DNA from: an uncultured Christensenella sp. | Lineage (GTDB): Bacteria; Bacillota; Clostridia; Christensenellales; Pumilibacteraceae | Direction of reading: 5' to 3' | Length of the DNA stretch: 64,000 bases | Assembly (NCBI GenBank): GCA_910577435.1 | Contig: CAJTLV010000001.1 | Coordinates: 303,538-367,537, forward strand | Shown here: piece by piece, positions 43,207 to 54,900 of the stretch | Layout of the letters: each line of letters opens with the position of its first letter | Numbering within the stretch: position 1 is the first letter of the stretch | Program-made: the position numbers and the translations under genes | Notes under the pieces: model-generated | Told to the model about the DNA's origin: nothing | The model's input: the letters and a program-made list of their open reading frames with translations, nothing else | Database searches by the model: none

Positions 43207-43527
43207 ATGGCAACTACGGTAGATTTTATACAGTTTGTCTGCGAGCAGATTCACGGCTACGCAAACGTTCGTTACAAAAAGATGTTCGGCGAATATATGG
43301 TTTACGTCAACGACAAGCCGATACTTTTGGTGTGCGACAATACGGTATACGTTAAAAAACTCGACGAGCTTTCCGACCTGATGAAAAATTCGGATCGCGG
43401 CATTCCATACGGCGGAGCAAAAGAACACTATATTCTCGACGTCGAAAACGCCGAGCTTACCGATAAGGTAATCGAGATTGCGGAACGTATCACTCCCCTG
43501 CCAAAAAAGAAAAGCAAGCGGCAGTGA
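43207..43527 (+). CDS. TfoX/Sxy N-terminal domain protein
   Basis: 106 residues consisting of the TfoX N-terminal domain alone: IQFVCEQIHGYANVRYKKMFGEYMVYVNDKPILLVCDNTVYVK. Full TfoX regulates competence in proteobacteria, but stand-alone N-domain proteins in Firmicutes have no assigned role. Ends with a basic tail PLPKKKSKRQ. ATG 43207 follows CAAGGAG; the frame is open further upstream but without a ribosome site. Region 43020-43206 between genes shows nothing convincing. Confidence 0.88.
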   Translation: MATTVDFIQFVCEQIHGYANVRYKKMFGEYMVYVNDKPILLVCDNTVYVKKLDELSDLMKNSDRGIPYGGAKEHYILDVENAELTDKVIEIAERITPLPKKKSKRQ

Positions 43528-43561
43528 ACGAGAATATTCGCCATACGAATTTCAACAGCAT

Positions 43562-43592
43562 AAAACCCCGAAACTCACGCTTCGGGGTTTTA
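43562..43592. terminator. Bidirectional terminator between tfoX-like and rubredoxin genes
   Basis: Stem AAAACCCCGAA/TTCGGGGTTTT, 8-nt loop, flanked by A- and T-runs, shared by two convergent genes. Confidence 0.9.
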
Positions 43593-43605
43593 TTGTTTTA
43601 ACCGT

Positions 43606-44205
43606 TTACTTTTGAATTTCGAACAGTTCCGGACCGACACCGCATATCGGACAAACATAGTTGTCCGGCAAAGTTTCACCGTAGTATACATAACCGCAAA
43701 TCGTACATACCCACGCGGTTTTTCCCATTTCCGTTTTCACCTGCATAAGGTCGTTCTTATGCTCCTGATAATAACCGTATGACATCGGGCTTTCGTCCTT
43801 CAAAATGTCGCCTTCGATCGTTCTGCCGATAAACAGCGTGTGCGTGTCGTTCTCGACTGTATCGACGACTTCGCAAACCATATAGGCTATCGCGCCGTTA
43901 ATGTACTTTACGCCCGCCGCCTCTCCGAGATCGGCGCCCGCATATTTATCCGCGTCGCGTCCCGATCTGAACCCGAAGTCTTTGATTATCTGAGGGTCGA
44001 CGTTCATACCCAGCACCGAAAGCGCGAACTTTCCGTTCTTTTTAACCAACTCGTTAGTCAGGTTTTTCTTCATAACCGCGACCGAAACGAGCGGGTTATC
44101 GCCGCCGCTCACCTGCGCTACGGCGTCGACGACACAGCCGCCGTTGCCCGCAGTAAGAACGTACATACCTTGTGTTATTTTATGAGTAACGTTTGCGTTT
44201 TTCAT
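43606..44205 (-). CDS. High-molecular-weight rubredoxin (flavin reductase domain plus rubredoxin)
   Basis: 199 residues. The N-terminal ~155 residues are an FMN-binding flavin-reductase split barrel (VSGGDNPLVSVAVMKKNLT, GKFALSVLGM). The C-terminal ~40 are a rubredoxin with CTICGYVYYGETLP and CPICGVGPE, four Cys for one iron. This fusion (Hrb, first known from Moorella) feeds electrons from NAD(P)H to flavodiiron NO/O2 reductases in anaerobes. No flavodiiron gene lies nearby. AAGGAG precedes the ATG. Confidence 0.92.
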   Translation of the reverse strand: MKNANVTHKITQGMYVLTAGNGGCVVDAVAQVSGGDNPLVSVAVMKKNLTNELVKKNGKFALSVLGMNVDPQIIKDFGFRSGRDADKYAGADLGEAAGVKYINGAIAYMVCEVVDTVENDTHTLFIGRTIEGDILKDESPMSYGYYQEHKNDLMQVKTEMGKTAWVCTICGYVYYGETLPDNYVCPICGVGPELFEIQK

Positions 44206-44301
44206 TTTGACTCCTTATTTATTATTCTTATTATTATCTATTATAACAACATTAAACCGCAATGTAAAGGAATATCGCGCCCTACGCTATATTTTACGGC
44301 G

Positions 44302-44327
44302 AAAAAGGCGCTCATCGAGCGCCATTT
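44302..44327 (-). terminator. Intrinsic terminator of the giant-protein operon
   Basis: Perfect 7-bp stem GGCGCTC/GAGCGCC, 3-nt loop, T5 on the minus strand, just after the 44336 gene. Confidence 0.85.
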
Positions 44328-44335
44328 TCGATCTG

Positions 44336-45976
44336 TCATTTATTATTTAGATCCGACTTTACAACCGCACGCGAAACGCGAACGAGTCCGCTGTCGACGA
44401 GAGTTTCCATCGTCTGCTTGGGCATCATATAATTCATAGCTTGCCTTTCGGTCTTATGGGTGTTGAAATCCGCCATTACCGTAGCGATGATATCTTTCGC
44501 ATACTTCTTGCGCCGATCGCTCTTGATACGGTACAGCACACGCGTTTTGGTCTTGGGACTTCTCTTCGAGAAATCGTCGACCTTATACTTTGTGCCGTCG
44601 AATTTTTTCGGATCGGCGTTCAAATACAGATACAGCGACTTGCCGCGAACGGTAAACACTGCGACGGTCTTTCTTCCGAGACGGAACGCCTCTTTCTTCC
44701 AACTTATGCGACTGCGCACGCCCTTGTATGACAGAAGTTCGTTTTTAAGCTCCGAATACCGCGCTTTAACGTCGTCGTCGGCGAGTATGATCCGCGCCGT
44801 AAAACTCCTGTTAAACACGACCTGCTTCTCGCCGACAGGTGCGCCGTCGCCTACCGTGCCGACGATAACGCTCATTTCGTCGTCGGCGTCGTCGGGATCG
44901 ATCTCCTCTTCGTCCGGTTCGTCTACATCGTCGGTTTCGTCCGCGTGGGTTGCCGCAACTTCCGCGAGCGCCGCTTTGCGCAGAGAGTCGAGTTCTTCGT
45001 CGTCCGCGTCGGGTGCTTCGCCGAGAATGGCAATGCGCAGCATATTGCCCAGAAACAGGTCGTCGCGTTTAAGTTCTTTCAAGTCGTACTCGATGCGCGT
45101 AGGTTTGATGTTCGTGATAAGCGTGTTCGCGTCGGCAAGCTGAACGAACAAATACTTTGCGTATTCCAGCCGCCGTGCGGAAGTGAGTTTGAATAGCATC
45201 GGCGTGTTTTTGAAGCGCTTTTTGTCCGACTTGTCTATACCGCGATATTTTGTATTCGCATATTCGGCCGGATCTAGTGCGAACGCTACGCACAGCGTCT
45301 TGCCCTTGAACAATACGATAGCGAGAGTTTTGCGTCCTTTATAGATTCGCTGTTGCTTAAAACCGCTTGCGATCTTTACGCCTTTGTACAGCCCTACGTC
45401 GTCGATAAATTCCTTATAGCGCTTTTTGACCTCGTCGTCCGCCGTGCGCAGTTTGCCCTCGAATCCGTACGTATAACGGACGTAATAACGTTTCCTGTAA
45501 TACTCGCTTCCCGCCAAGCCGAGCTTTTCGCGCGCCTCGTCTTTGAGCGCCGCGACCGCGAGTATCTCCCTGCCCGAAAAATCGCCGACATCGCCGTCTG
45601 CCGGCGCGTTCGCTTGAATGCGGCTTTCGCCTTCCTCGTCGTCGTCATCGTCGTCCGAGTCATCGTCGTCCGAGTCATCGTCGTCCGTCTCTTCTTCCCG
45701 ATCGGGTTCTTCGTCATCGACGGCGACGGCGTCAAGCGCTGCGGCAGACGAAAGGTCGAGAGTGCCCGCTTTGAGCGCCGCGAGCCTTTTATTCAGCTCC
45801 GCGCGTTTTTCTTCGAGCTGTTTCGAACACAGTCTGCGCTCGTAGTGTTTTCGATAAAAATACCAAATGACGATGTTCAGCGCAATAAACAGCGCTAACA
45901 CTATCGAAACAATTATTATCGTCGCTGTCTGCCCTGCGGAGAATATGCTTGTAGAAATCAAAGTCGTGCCCGTCAT
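44336..45976 (-). CDS. Membrane-anchored acidic protein with duplicated domain of unknown function
   Basis: 546 residues. One membrane segment (about 16-38), then a basic coiled-coil stretch, an Asp/Ser-rich low-complexity tract (near 90-120) and two copies of a ~110-residue domain, about 145-275 and 405-515. They share KxRYxEFxxxxxxYKGVxSxxSxKxxxxxxGRKTxAxxxxxGKxLxxxxxxDPxxxxxxKY. An acidic linker separates them. I believe this repeat occurs in other clostridial proteins but cannot name it. AGAGGTG in the end of the giant gene serves the ATG, 1 nt after that gene's stop, so the two are translationally coupled and likely function together at the cell surface. Confidence 0.8.
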   Translation of the reverse strand: MTGTTLISTSIFSAGQTATIIIVSIVLALFIALNIVIWYFYRKHYERRLCSKQLEEKRAELNKRLAALKAGTLDLSSAAALDAVAVDDEEPDREEETDDDDSDDDDSDDDDDDEEGESRIQANAPADGDVGDFSGREILAVAALKDEAREKLGLAGSEYYRKRYYVRYTYGFEGKLRTADDEVKKRYKEFIDDVGLYKGVKIASGFKQQRIYKGRKTLAIVLFKGKTLCVAFALDPAEYANTKYRGIDKSDKKRFKNTPMLFKLTSARRLEYAKYLFVQLADANTLITNIKPTRIEYDLKELKRDDLFLGNMLRIAILGEAPDADDEELDSLRKAALAEVAATHADETDDVDEPDEEEIDPDDADDEMSVIVGTVGDGAPVGEKQVVFNRSFTARIILADDDVKARYSELKNELLSYKGVRSRISWKKEAFRLGRKTVAVFTVRGKSLYLYLNADPKKFDGTKYKVDDFSKRSPKTKTRVLYRIKSDRRKKYAKDIIATVMADFNTHKTERQAMNYMMPKQTMETLVDSGLVRVSRAVVKSDLNNK

Positions 45977-45977
45977 A

Positions 45978-48900
45978 TCACACCTCTGCATCCATAGCGT
46001 TCATAGCCTGCTCTACAAGCCTCTTTTTGCGCCTGTGCAAAATTATCTGCGCCGCCGCAAAACCGAGCGAGACAACAGCCAGACCGGAAATAACGCCGAC
46101 GACAGTGTTGAACACAACATTCACGCCCACTATCTTCCAAGTAAGCTCGACAGGCTCTTGCGTGCCGTCCTCCCATTCGTAGTTGGACGGATCGCGGAGA
46201 GTTACCGTTGCTGTGAACTCGCCGCCGTAGCCGTAAACATTGCCGTCTATCTGCATCGTATCCCCATCGTACCCGTTCGGAATATATTCGATAGGCTTGC
46301 CGCTTACAATGAACGGACCATTATTGTCGGTCGGCTTCGATATTTTTTTGCGCGCGATCGTCCAAGTACGAACCACGTCGCCGTCGAATCCATCCCAAAC
46401 GTAGTTATCGCCGTCGAGGAGTGCGAATGTAACGGTGTACGTTCCGGCATTGACAGCTATCAGAGTTATATTGTCGCCGCTCACTTTGGAACTGCCGTCG
46501 TAATGCATACTCATAACCGCGTTGTTGAACCCGATAACTGCCGAGTACAATTCGCCGCCGGTATACACGTCGTTCTTTTCGTCGCCCGAATCCACAACAA
46601 CGAGTACGGGTGCGGCAACAGTACGCCGCGCTATCGTGAACGTTACGCGCGTTTCGTCAAGCGCCTTATAATTGTCGCCTTCGGGGACGTACAGCGCTAC
46701 AAAATAATCGCCCGCCGCCGCAGGTACGCCGCCGAGAAGTTTACCCGCGCTGTCGTAGTAGCGCCAATTATACTGCGTTTCGGTTCCGTATACGGTAGTC
46801 GCCTGCGGCAATACCGCGTCGTCGCCGTATGTCCAGCCGCGCATAATAATACCGCCTATGATCTCGTTGTCCGCTTTTTCTATGACAAACGGTATCGAGC
46901 ACGTGTCGTAGCTTATGCCATCCCACGTTGTGTTATAGGGATCGACAAGCGTAAGGAACACTTGATGTGTGGCGGCAACGATATATATTCCGCTGCCTAC
47001 CGTGTAGTATCGATCGCCGTATACGTCGTCGATTATTTCTGGCAGATGATTGCTTTTGTCGTAAACCGCATTTTTAACGGATATGCGACTTTGCTCTATC
47101 GTCTTTTTCTCGATGATGAAATCGACTTCGGACTGCGAGCCGGAAAGCGTAAAATTGCTTCCGACGCCCGTGACGCGCGCAGTATACCGCCCCGCGAGTA
47201 CGGGCATTTGTTCACTGTTCCACGCCACGTTTCCGAACGAAGTGCCGACGTATCTGAACGTGAGCGACAGTTCGCCGAGTATTCTAACCATATCGACGCC
47301 CGACACTACGGAACTCGGCGAGCCTATTTCGGGTTCGGTAACGATCCCGCCGTACTCACCGCCGCCCGCCTTGATATTTACCATAATCGGCAGAGCTTTG
47401 ACGGTGAACAGACCCGGAGTAAAGGTTATATCGTAATTTTGCGAGGTATGGCTCGCAATGTTGATCAGATACGTATCGACATTGCTTCTGTCGGTTGCGG
47501 TCGTGGAAAGATTTATACCGAGCATATCTACCGTATCGGCAAACGCGAGCGAGTCTGCGCTAAGCGCTACTCCCGAAAGATCGGGCGCAAGCGAGTAGTA
47601 CGACTCGGCGTTGCCGACGGTCACGGCAAGCGGACGCTTTGAAACGGTAAACGTACCCTTTACGGCTTTTACCGCGTAGTTATCTGCGGTCATACCGATC
47701 ACATAGCCGTTCGTATCCGTTTTGAGCGTTATACCGTAAGTGCCGTAAGGCAACTGCACAACCTTAGTGTCGAGCTCGTAGCGGATTGAATCGCTAACGT
47801 GTATCACCGACGACGTATCGCCCCGTGTAAAGTCGGACGACGTGAACACATAGCTGTTATAGCCGCCCGTTGCCGAGAACGTATTTCCGTACACGAATCC
47901 GCCGCGTGCCGTCACTCGTACCTCTTTCTTGGCGATAAAGAACTTGGCGTATTTTATATCGGAAGTATAATTATCCGTACCGTCAGAAATCGCTTTTACC
48001 CAATATCCGTATTCACTGTAATTTACCGCGCTTCCCGACCATCCGCCGATCGCGTCGGCCGGTTCGACCGCGTTTTCGTCGCTCTCCGCCTCTGTGACAG
48101 CCTTAAAGACGAACATAACGTCCGCGCCGAACTCGGCTTTCGCAGACGGAGAAACAATGTCGCCGTATGTTATATCCCCGACGGTGAGCGACGATATCTT
48201 GCCGTTCGCCTGTTTGACCGTCCACGTTTTTGCGACGACACCGTCTACGGCGCCTGCGCTCGCGCTCCATTTATAATCGGACGACGCAAGTGTGAACTCG
48301 ATCCTATACGTCTTTGCATTCGTAGCGTACAGGAAAATGCCGTTCCGAGCATTCTGCATCGTAAGGCCGTCCGCAGTTACGAATACTTCGTTTCCGTCAA
48401 GTTCGATTTCGAGTACCAGCTGACCGCCCGTGTAAGTATCGTTGGAGCCGTCGACTGTGAACGTAGGCGCGCCGACCTCTTTCTGTTCGATCTCGAACAC
48501 GAAGTAAGCGCGCTGACCCGTAGCTCTGTATTCGCCGTAAACAACGTGCGTACCCGCATTCGCCCGCCAATTCGTTCTCGATACGAAGTTTGACAGATCG
48601 AGTTCGGCAAGCCACGAACTGTCCGTAAAGCTGTTGCCTTTGAACTTGTTATCGATAGCCGCATAGTCGCAACCGCTGGGCGCATAATAGTATACTATTT
48701 CGCCGCTCGTCACGCCGTTTACGGTTGCCGAAGGGTAATTTTCCGTGTCGCCGTACTTCCAACCTACTATCGAAATTTTGAGATCGACCGTATCCGAAGT
48801 GGCTACGAGATACAGTTCTACCGATCCGTCGTCGTTGTTCGCGTTGGAGAAGTAATAATTGCGGATCGCCGCATCGTTCAGTTTGATGTGCGCCGTATAG

Positions 48901-51900
48901 GTTCCGTTTGCGTAAACGGTAAAAGTCAGTCCGTTATTGCTCTGGACATAGTTCGCCGAAGGTACGGTCGTGTTCAGGTCGTTGTAACTGTGGATAAAGC
49001 CGCGATTGCCGAACTCCATAATGTCTTTGACGTATCCGACTACGATTCGTTCCGTATCGCCGTCGTCGAGATTTACGGACGACTTGTTCCACGAAATGCT
49101 GACGGGCTTGGGCGTTATATTGTAATTGCCGTAAGTCCAAGTGTAACCGTCTGCGAACTTATAGTTTCCGCTTGCCGCAAGCTCTACCGTTACGGCATAC
49201 TGCCCCACTTTATTGGGCGTTGTGCCTGCGCCTTTGTAAGTGTCGTTGTAAACGGGCGCATATGTTTCCTGCTTATCCGCAGGGATATTGCCGAACGCTA
49301 TTACCGCATTGAGCGTCGCGCCATATTCGCCGTCGTGGTAATTTATAATTCCGCCGACAATGTCCTCCGTGTATACGCGGTCTGTCGTCGAAGCCGTAAC
49401 TACGCGCGGAACGACCGAAAATCTTACGTCCTGCCTGTATACTATTTCGTAGTTTTTGAACCACAGCGCCCTGCGCGCGTCGCCGTCGGTCTTGCCGTAA
49501 ACCTTTACGCCGTAAATGTTTGTGCCTACTCCGCTCTCCCACGCTTCGTAATCGGTATCGAATCCGTAATCACCGCCCGCCTTACCTACCGACACGAGAG
49601 TGTGGAAGTTCTCGCTGTTCTCGAATCCGTCGAACGCGATGATAAAGTTCTCGATCTCGCCGTAAGTGAATGCGAACGTATCCGCATACACGCCGTTCTG
49701 CAGCCCCTGCGCGTACACGGTGAGCTTTTTCTGTCTTATTTCATAGTACGCGCCCGCGCCGTCGTCGTTATGCTTGAACGTAACGTTATAATTGTTGGTC
49801 GAATACGACGGAACGAGTCTGTAATAACCGATGTCGAACGCATTGTCGACGGCGCTTATCGAAAGCGAAAGATTGAGATCGGTAAGGTCGTTGCCCGACT
49901 GACCCGCCCAACCCGTCGGCGCAGTGAAATAGCCGTTAAGAATCGAGCTGTCCGACAGGCTGTCTCTTATATCCGACGAATGGTTCCGTCCGTTATATAT
50001 GCCGAACGCTTCATAGTCGTGCGCCGTTCCGTCGCTGTTATAGCCGTGAACGGTGACCGTCACGTTGCGCTTTATGACAGAGAGGTTGCACTTGGACGAA
50101 TCTGTCGTCATAACTATATTGTAGTTATGCGACGGAATGTCGGCACAATTGACGGACATTTTATACGCGTTTTCGGCGGGCGCGGATCTTACGGTATAAC
50201 TGCCGTAAGAGAACAACAATGCGGAAAGATCGAGCGTACCTTTATCCGTTTCGCGTGCTATTATCTTCTCCGCTATATCGTCACCCGTAGTAAACTGTCC
50301 GTCGGCAGAAAATTTATAGCCTGCCGCCACGCCCGTGAAAAGCACCTCGTCGCCGACTTCCATCTTGTGTCCGTCTGCGGGAAGCTCCGTACCGTATTGC
50401 ACGGTCGCATTGCTTACCGACACGGTAAGCGTACCTTGTGTTATCGGGAATGTCTGAGTCGTAGTGCCGCCTACTATGTAGTTGGTGTCCTTAGACGAGT
50501 ATGTCACGGAATACGAACCGACGTTTACGGGTGCTTCGTCGAGAACGGTTTCGCCCTGCTTATACACTATGTTGAACTGAACGGTATCATCGCCCGTCGC
50601 TTTTATCTGCCATTCTTTTTTCGTGCCGTCGTAAACTTGACTCGGCGCTTTGACGTCCATCGATAGCGTCGCAGGCGTAATCGTAAACGATCCCGCGCCG
50701 AGAACGCCGCCGTCGCGCACAGCGTCCGTATCTGTCACACTGCCGTATACGCTCTCGGTATAGCTGCAACCGACAAACTTGATAGAATAGTTTTTGCCGT
50801 AGCTTACGCCGTCGCCGTAAGTTCCGAACGTAGCGTAAATCGGATACGGTATAACGTTGCCGTCGCCGTCGACACGCACGTTGTTGGTCTTGATCGACGG
50901 ATTACCGTTGGCGAGCGCGTCCGTCCTCAGCTTTATCACATCGTCTTTATCGTCGAAGAACGTGTACGACCCGGCTACCGCAACAGTGCCGAACGAAAGC
51001 GTCGCGGGCGCGGCGGGATTATCGTCGCGCAGGTTGTAACTGTTGGTTTTGTCGTCTATCTTTATCGTGACGGTACGCTCCGTTACGTCTAAGAAAACTC
51101 CGTCCTCGATCTTATAGACGTAAATTATATCGTAATTATCGGAAGTCACACCGCTCGCATCGAGCGAGAGTGCGTAATTGCCTACCGCTCCGCTCTCTTT
51201 GCCCTTAGCGTATGAGGTGGTAAATTTAGGCGCGGCAGTGCCGACTGCCGTCTCCCACGTATCGTCGGCGACTCCGTTATTGACGTAACCCGTCACGGTG
51301 TAGCCGAGACTCGTCTTTGCCGCGTCGGCGTATGCGCTCGCCGCAATGTCCTCGCCGTATACGACGCTTACACTATTCGCAGTCACGGTAAGATCTTTCT
51401 TCGCTATGCGGAAGTAATAAGTAATGTTAATTTCGGGATAATTGCCCGTACCCGCCATATATACGGTTACGGAATAGTCGTTACCGGCGCCGAACTTACC
51501 CGCATCGAATATGCTCTGTATCAGCGCCCCGACCGTATTGCCCGCCGTAAGCTCGACGTTGCCCAAAACAGTCGCGCCGATTTTGAGCGTAACGTCTATG
51601 TATTGATCCACACCGTCGCTAACGCGCTTGAACGTAGCGCTCGGTTCGGTTACCTTGCTGCCGTTTTCGGGATCGTAGCCGTTCGGGTTGCCGTCCGAGA
51701 CCTTGCCGTAAGTCCAAGCCGCAACGTCGTTTGCTCCCACCGCGTCGTCTTTGACGGAGCCGTTGGCAAAACCGAAAACAGACTTAAACGGATTGGAGAC
51801 CGCCTTTTTGATTTCCGACTCGACTTCTCTGTAAACCGTAGCGTGATTGCTCTCGGTGTAACGGATATAGATATACTTCTTCGCCCACACGTCGACGGAC

Positions 51901-54900
51901 TGAGGAACATTGTCTATCCAAGCTATCGCGCCATCGTCGTCCTTGCCTGCTATATCCGCGATTCGCGTCTCCGACACGAAATATTCGTACTCGACGGTTG
52001 AGCCGTCTACGGTGACGGCATTTGCCGTAGCGAGCCGATGTCTGTCCTCGTCGTAGAACTCGGAGTAACCGCCCGCCGTGACCGAAACCAATTCCGCAGG
52101 CGTTACGGTATAAACGCCGTCCGAGAATGTCGCTCTGTAATTTACGGCGTACTCTGCTTTAAGCGCGCCTGTTATCGCATAGCCGCCCGCCTTGACGGGA
52201 TCGGTAACTTTGCCGCCGTCGCTCGTAACTTCGCAATGCAAATCGTACAAAGCGTCGAGATTCACTCCGTTCGGCGAGGCAAGAACCGTGCCGTCGTATG
52301 TCGACACCGACTTGACCGTATACGTAGCCGAAAGAGTTTTATAATCTCCGTCCGCATAGTATTGCGAAGACTTATCGTCTATCGACACATCGAACTCGAA
52401 CGGTTTGACGGTAAGAACACCGTCGACGCTTTCGAACAAATAGTTGGTGGAAATAACGCTGTTCTTATTGAACTCGATCGCGTATCCGTCCGCGTTCACA
52501 TTGCTCGTCGAAGTATAGTTCGGCACGGAATACATCTTTTCTCCGGCTATCGGCGACGCTCCGATATTGGTAATATCGTCGCCTTTTTTGAACTTGGTGA
52601 CAGAATAAATGCCGCCCTCTTTGGTGAACTCCTCGACGGTCATCAAGTAGTTCGCGTCGGCGGGGTTTTGTTCGCCGTATGTAACCGACAAATTGACCGA
52701 CACTTTAAGCGTGGCTTTATTTATCCTGACAACAAAATCTGTCGGATCGGATTGCCCGCCTATAATAAGATCGTTATGATTGGGTGCGGTGATCTTAAAG
52801 TTGTACTTATAGCCTGCCGTCGATACGTCTTTGACTTTGTGGGCTTCGGGATCGTACTCTACGAAACCTTCGCCCTCATCAATAAACCACGTGAGCGGAT
52901 TTACCGCCGTGCCGTTGACGACCGTCGCGGTACTTGTATCGAGAAGCACGGAATGCCAATCCGCGTCATACTCCGCGCCGTCCGCGCCGCCGTAAACATT
53001 TACGACTTCGTTCGTTATATCGGCATTTTTTATTTCGTATGTCGCGGAACCGACGTTTGCAAATTTCACGCTGTAATTCGCATTGCCGCCCGCCGATGCC
53101 GTGACCGTATATACACCTGCGGAAATAGCGATGTCGGAAAGATCGGAAACTCCGTCGAGACCGAGCGCAAATATCGCTTTAGGGTCGTCATCGTTGACTA
53201 TCGCGTCCCCCGATCCGTCGGTAAGCGTCGCCGCAAACACGTCTGCGGTATACAGGTCTGGCGCAACGCCGTACGTATTCTTTCCGTTGCCGCGAAGGGC
53301 GATCGTGATCTCGCGCGATACTATCGCAAAACTGCCGTCGGTCGCCGTCACTTGATAGTTGGTATCCGAAACCGTCGGCTTGACATAATAACCGCCGACG
53401 ACCGCAGTCTGAACGTCGACGGTCGAATCGTCGCTTTTTACTACGGACAACATAACGCTTACATTGTCTTCGTCGATAAACCGCTTATCTCCGTCCGTAG
53501 CGCTGTCGCCTACATAGCTCCAACCGAGTTCGTGTTCGCCGAGCGCATCGCCGTAAACGTGTGCTGCAACGTTGTTGCCCGCAACAAAGACCCGGCGCGG
53601 CGAAATATCGAGCGTCGCGCTCAATCCGCCTGTCGGGATTATGAAATTGCCTCTGTCGTCGCCCGTGATAGCCGTCACAACGATCGTATACGTTTTAGCG
53701 TCGCCGACAGCCTCGCCGTCGACGGCATTCCCGACGGTGACGCCTACTGTCGCCGTATCGCCGTCATATCTCTTGGGCATATTCGCTACGGTCGCGGTAA
53801 GAGCGTGTTCCTTTCCGTCGTAAACGGACGAGAACGACGTTCCGCCGCCCGTCACGGCACTGTCTCCGTCGGCAACAGACCACAACACTTCGAGTTCGAG
53901 CTGTCTGACGACAAACGCCATATCCCTGAATCCGAGATCTTGGAAATCCGCGTCCTCCGCGCCGTCCGCCTTGCCGAACACAAGCTCGACGGACACCAGA
54001 TAATCGCCGCTATCCCAAACAAGATTGTTCACAAGTCCTTCGCTCGCTTTATACGTCCAATCCGTTCCGTTCCACGTCTTTACGACGGTTCCGACCGAAC
54101 TCGCGCTGTTGCCCGCACCCGTCTTTTTGAATTCGTAAACGATCTCGAATCCGTTCTTCGATTTTTCGGCGTCTATCGTGCCGACGTCCGCGCCCGACAT
54201 AACCACCAGATTTTCGAGCGTTACACTTCCGCCCTCTCCGTTGTCGCCGAATTTATATCCGCCCGCAGCGCTTACCGAGAACATAATGTCGAGACTCTTA
54301 TTGATAATGGCATAGTGCAAATAAACTTCGGACGCGGTCTCGCCGTAAACGACTGTGCCCAGACCGTCGATATAGCCGCTGCCGTATGCGTCATTGCCGT
54401 CTATCTTCCATAAGTAATTATACGGATCGCCGTCTATCTTGAACACGACGTAATATTTGCCGCGCTCGGAAAGCGGTACCGTACCCAAGCCGTGCAAAAT
54501 GCTATTCGCTTCGTCCGTATATTTTCCGCCGTCGCTCGATTTATTGCCCCTGCCGTACCGAACGGTGACGTTCACGCCGTCTACAGAAGTACCGAAGTCG
54601 AACGCGGTAACATTATTGTATTCCATCGCCCGCCGATTACCGAGCTTCGGAGCGGTCAACTGCATACGCTCGACCTTGACGAAATCATTAAGCGTCAAAG
54701 CGTATTTGCCCGTATTGTCGAAATCCTCCCGCTCGGACGCGTTATAGCAATAGTTAGCGCTATCGTCTATCGTAAACACCGCCGAGTAAATTCCTGCGTC
54801 GCCGTAAGCGAATACGCCGTTCGCGTATCCCGAAACGTTAAGATGATTTACAGGCGCCGCGCCGTTGAGCCACGCACTGTCGAGAACGCGCGATACACTC

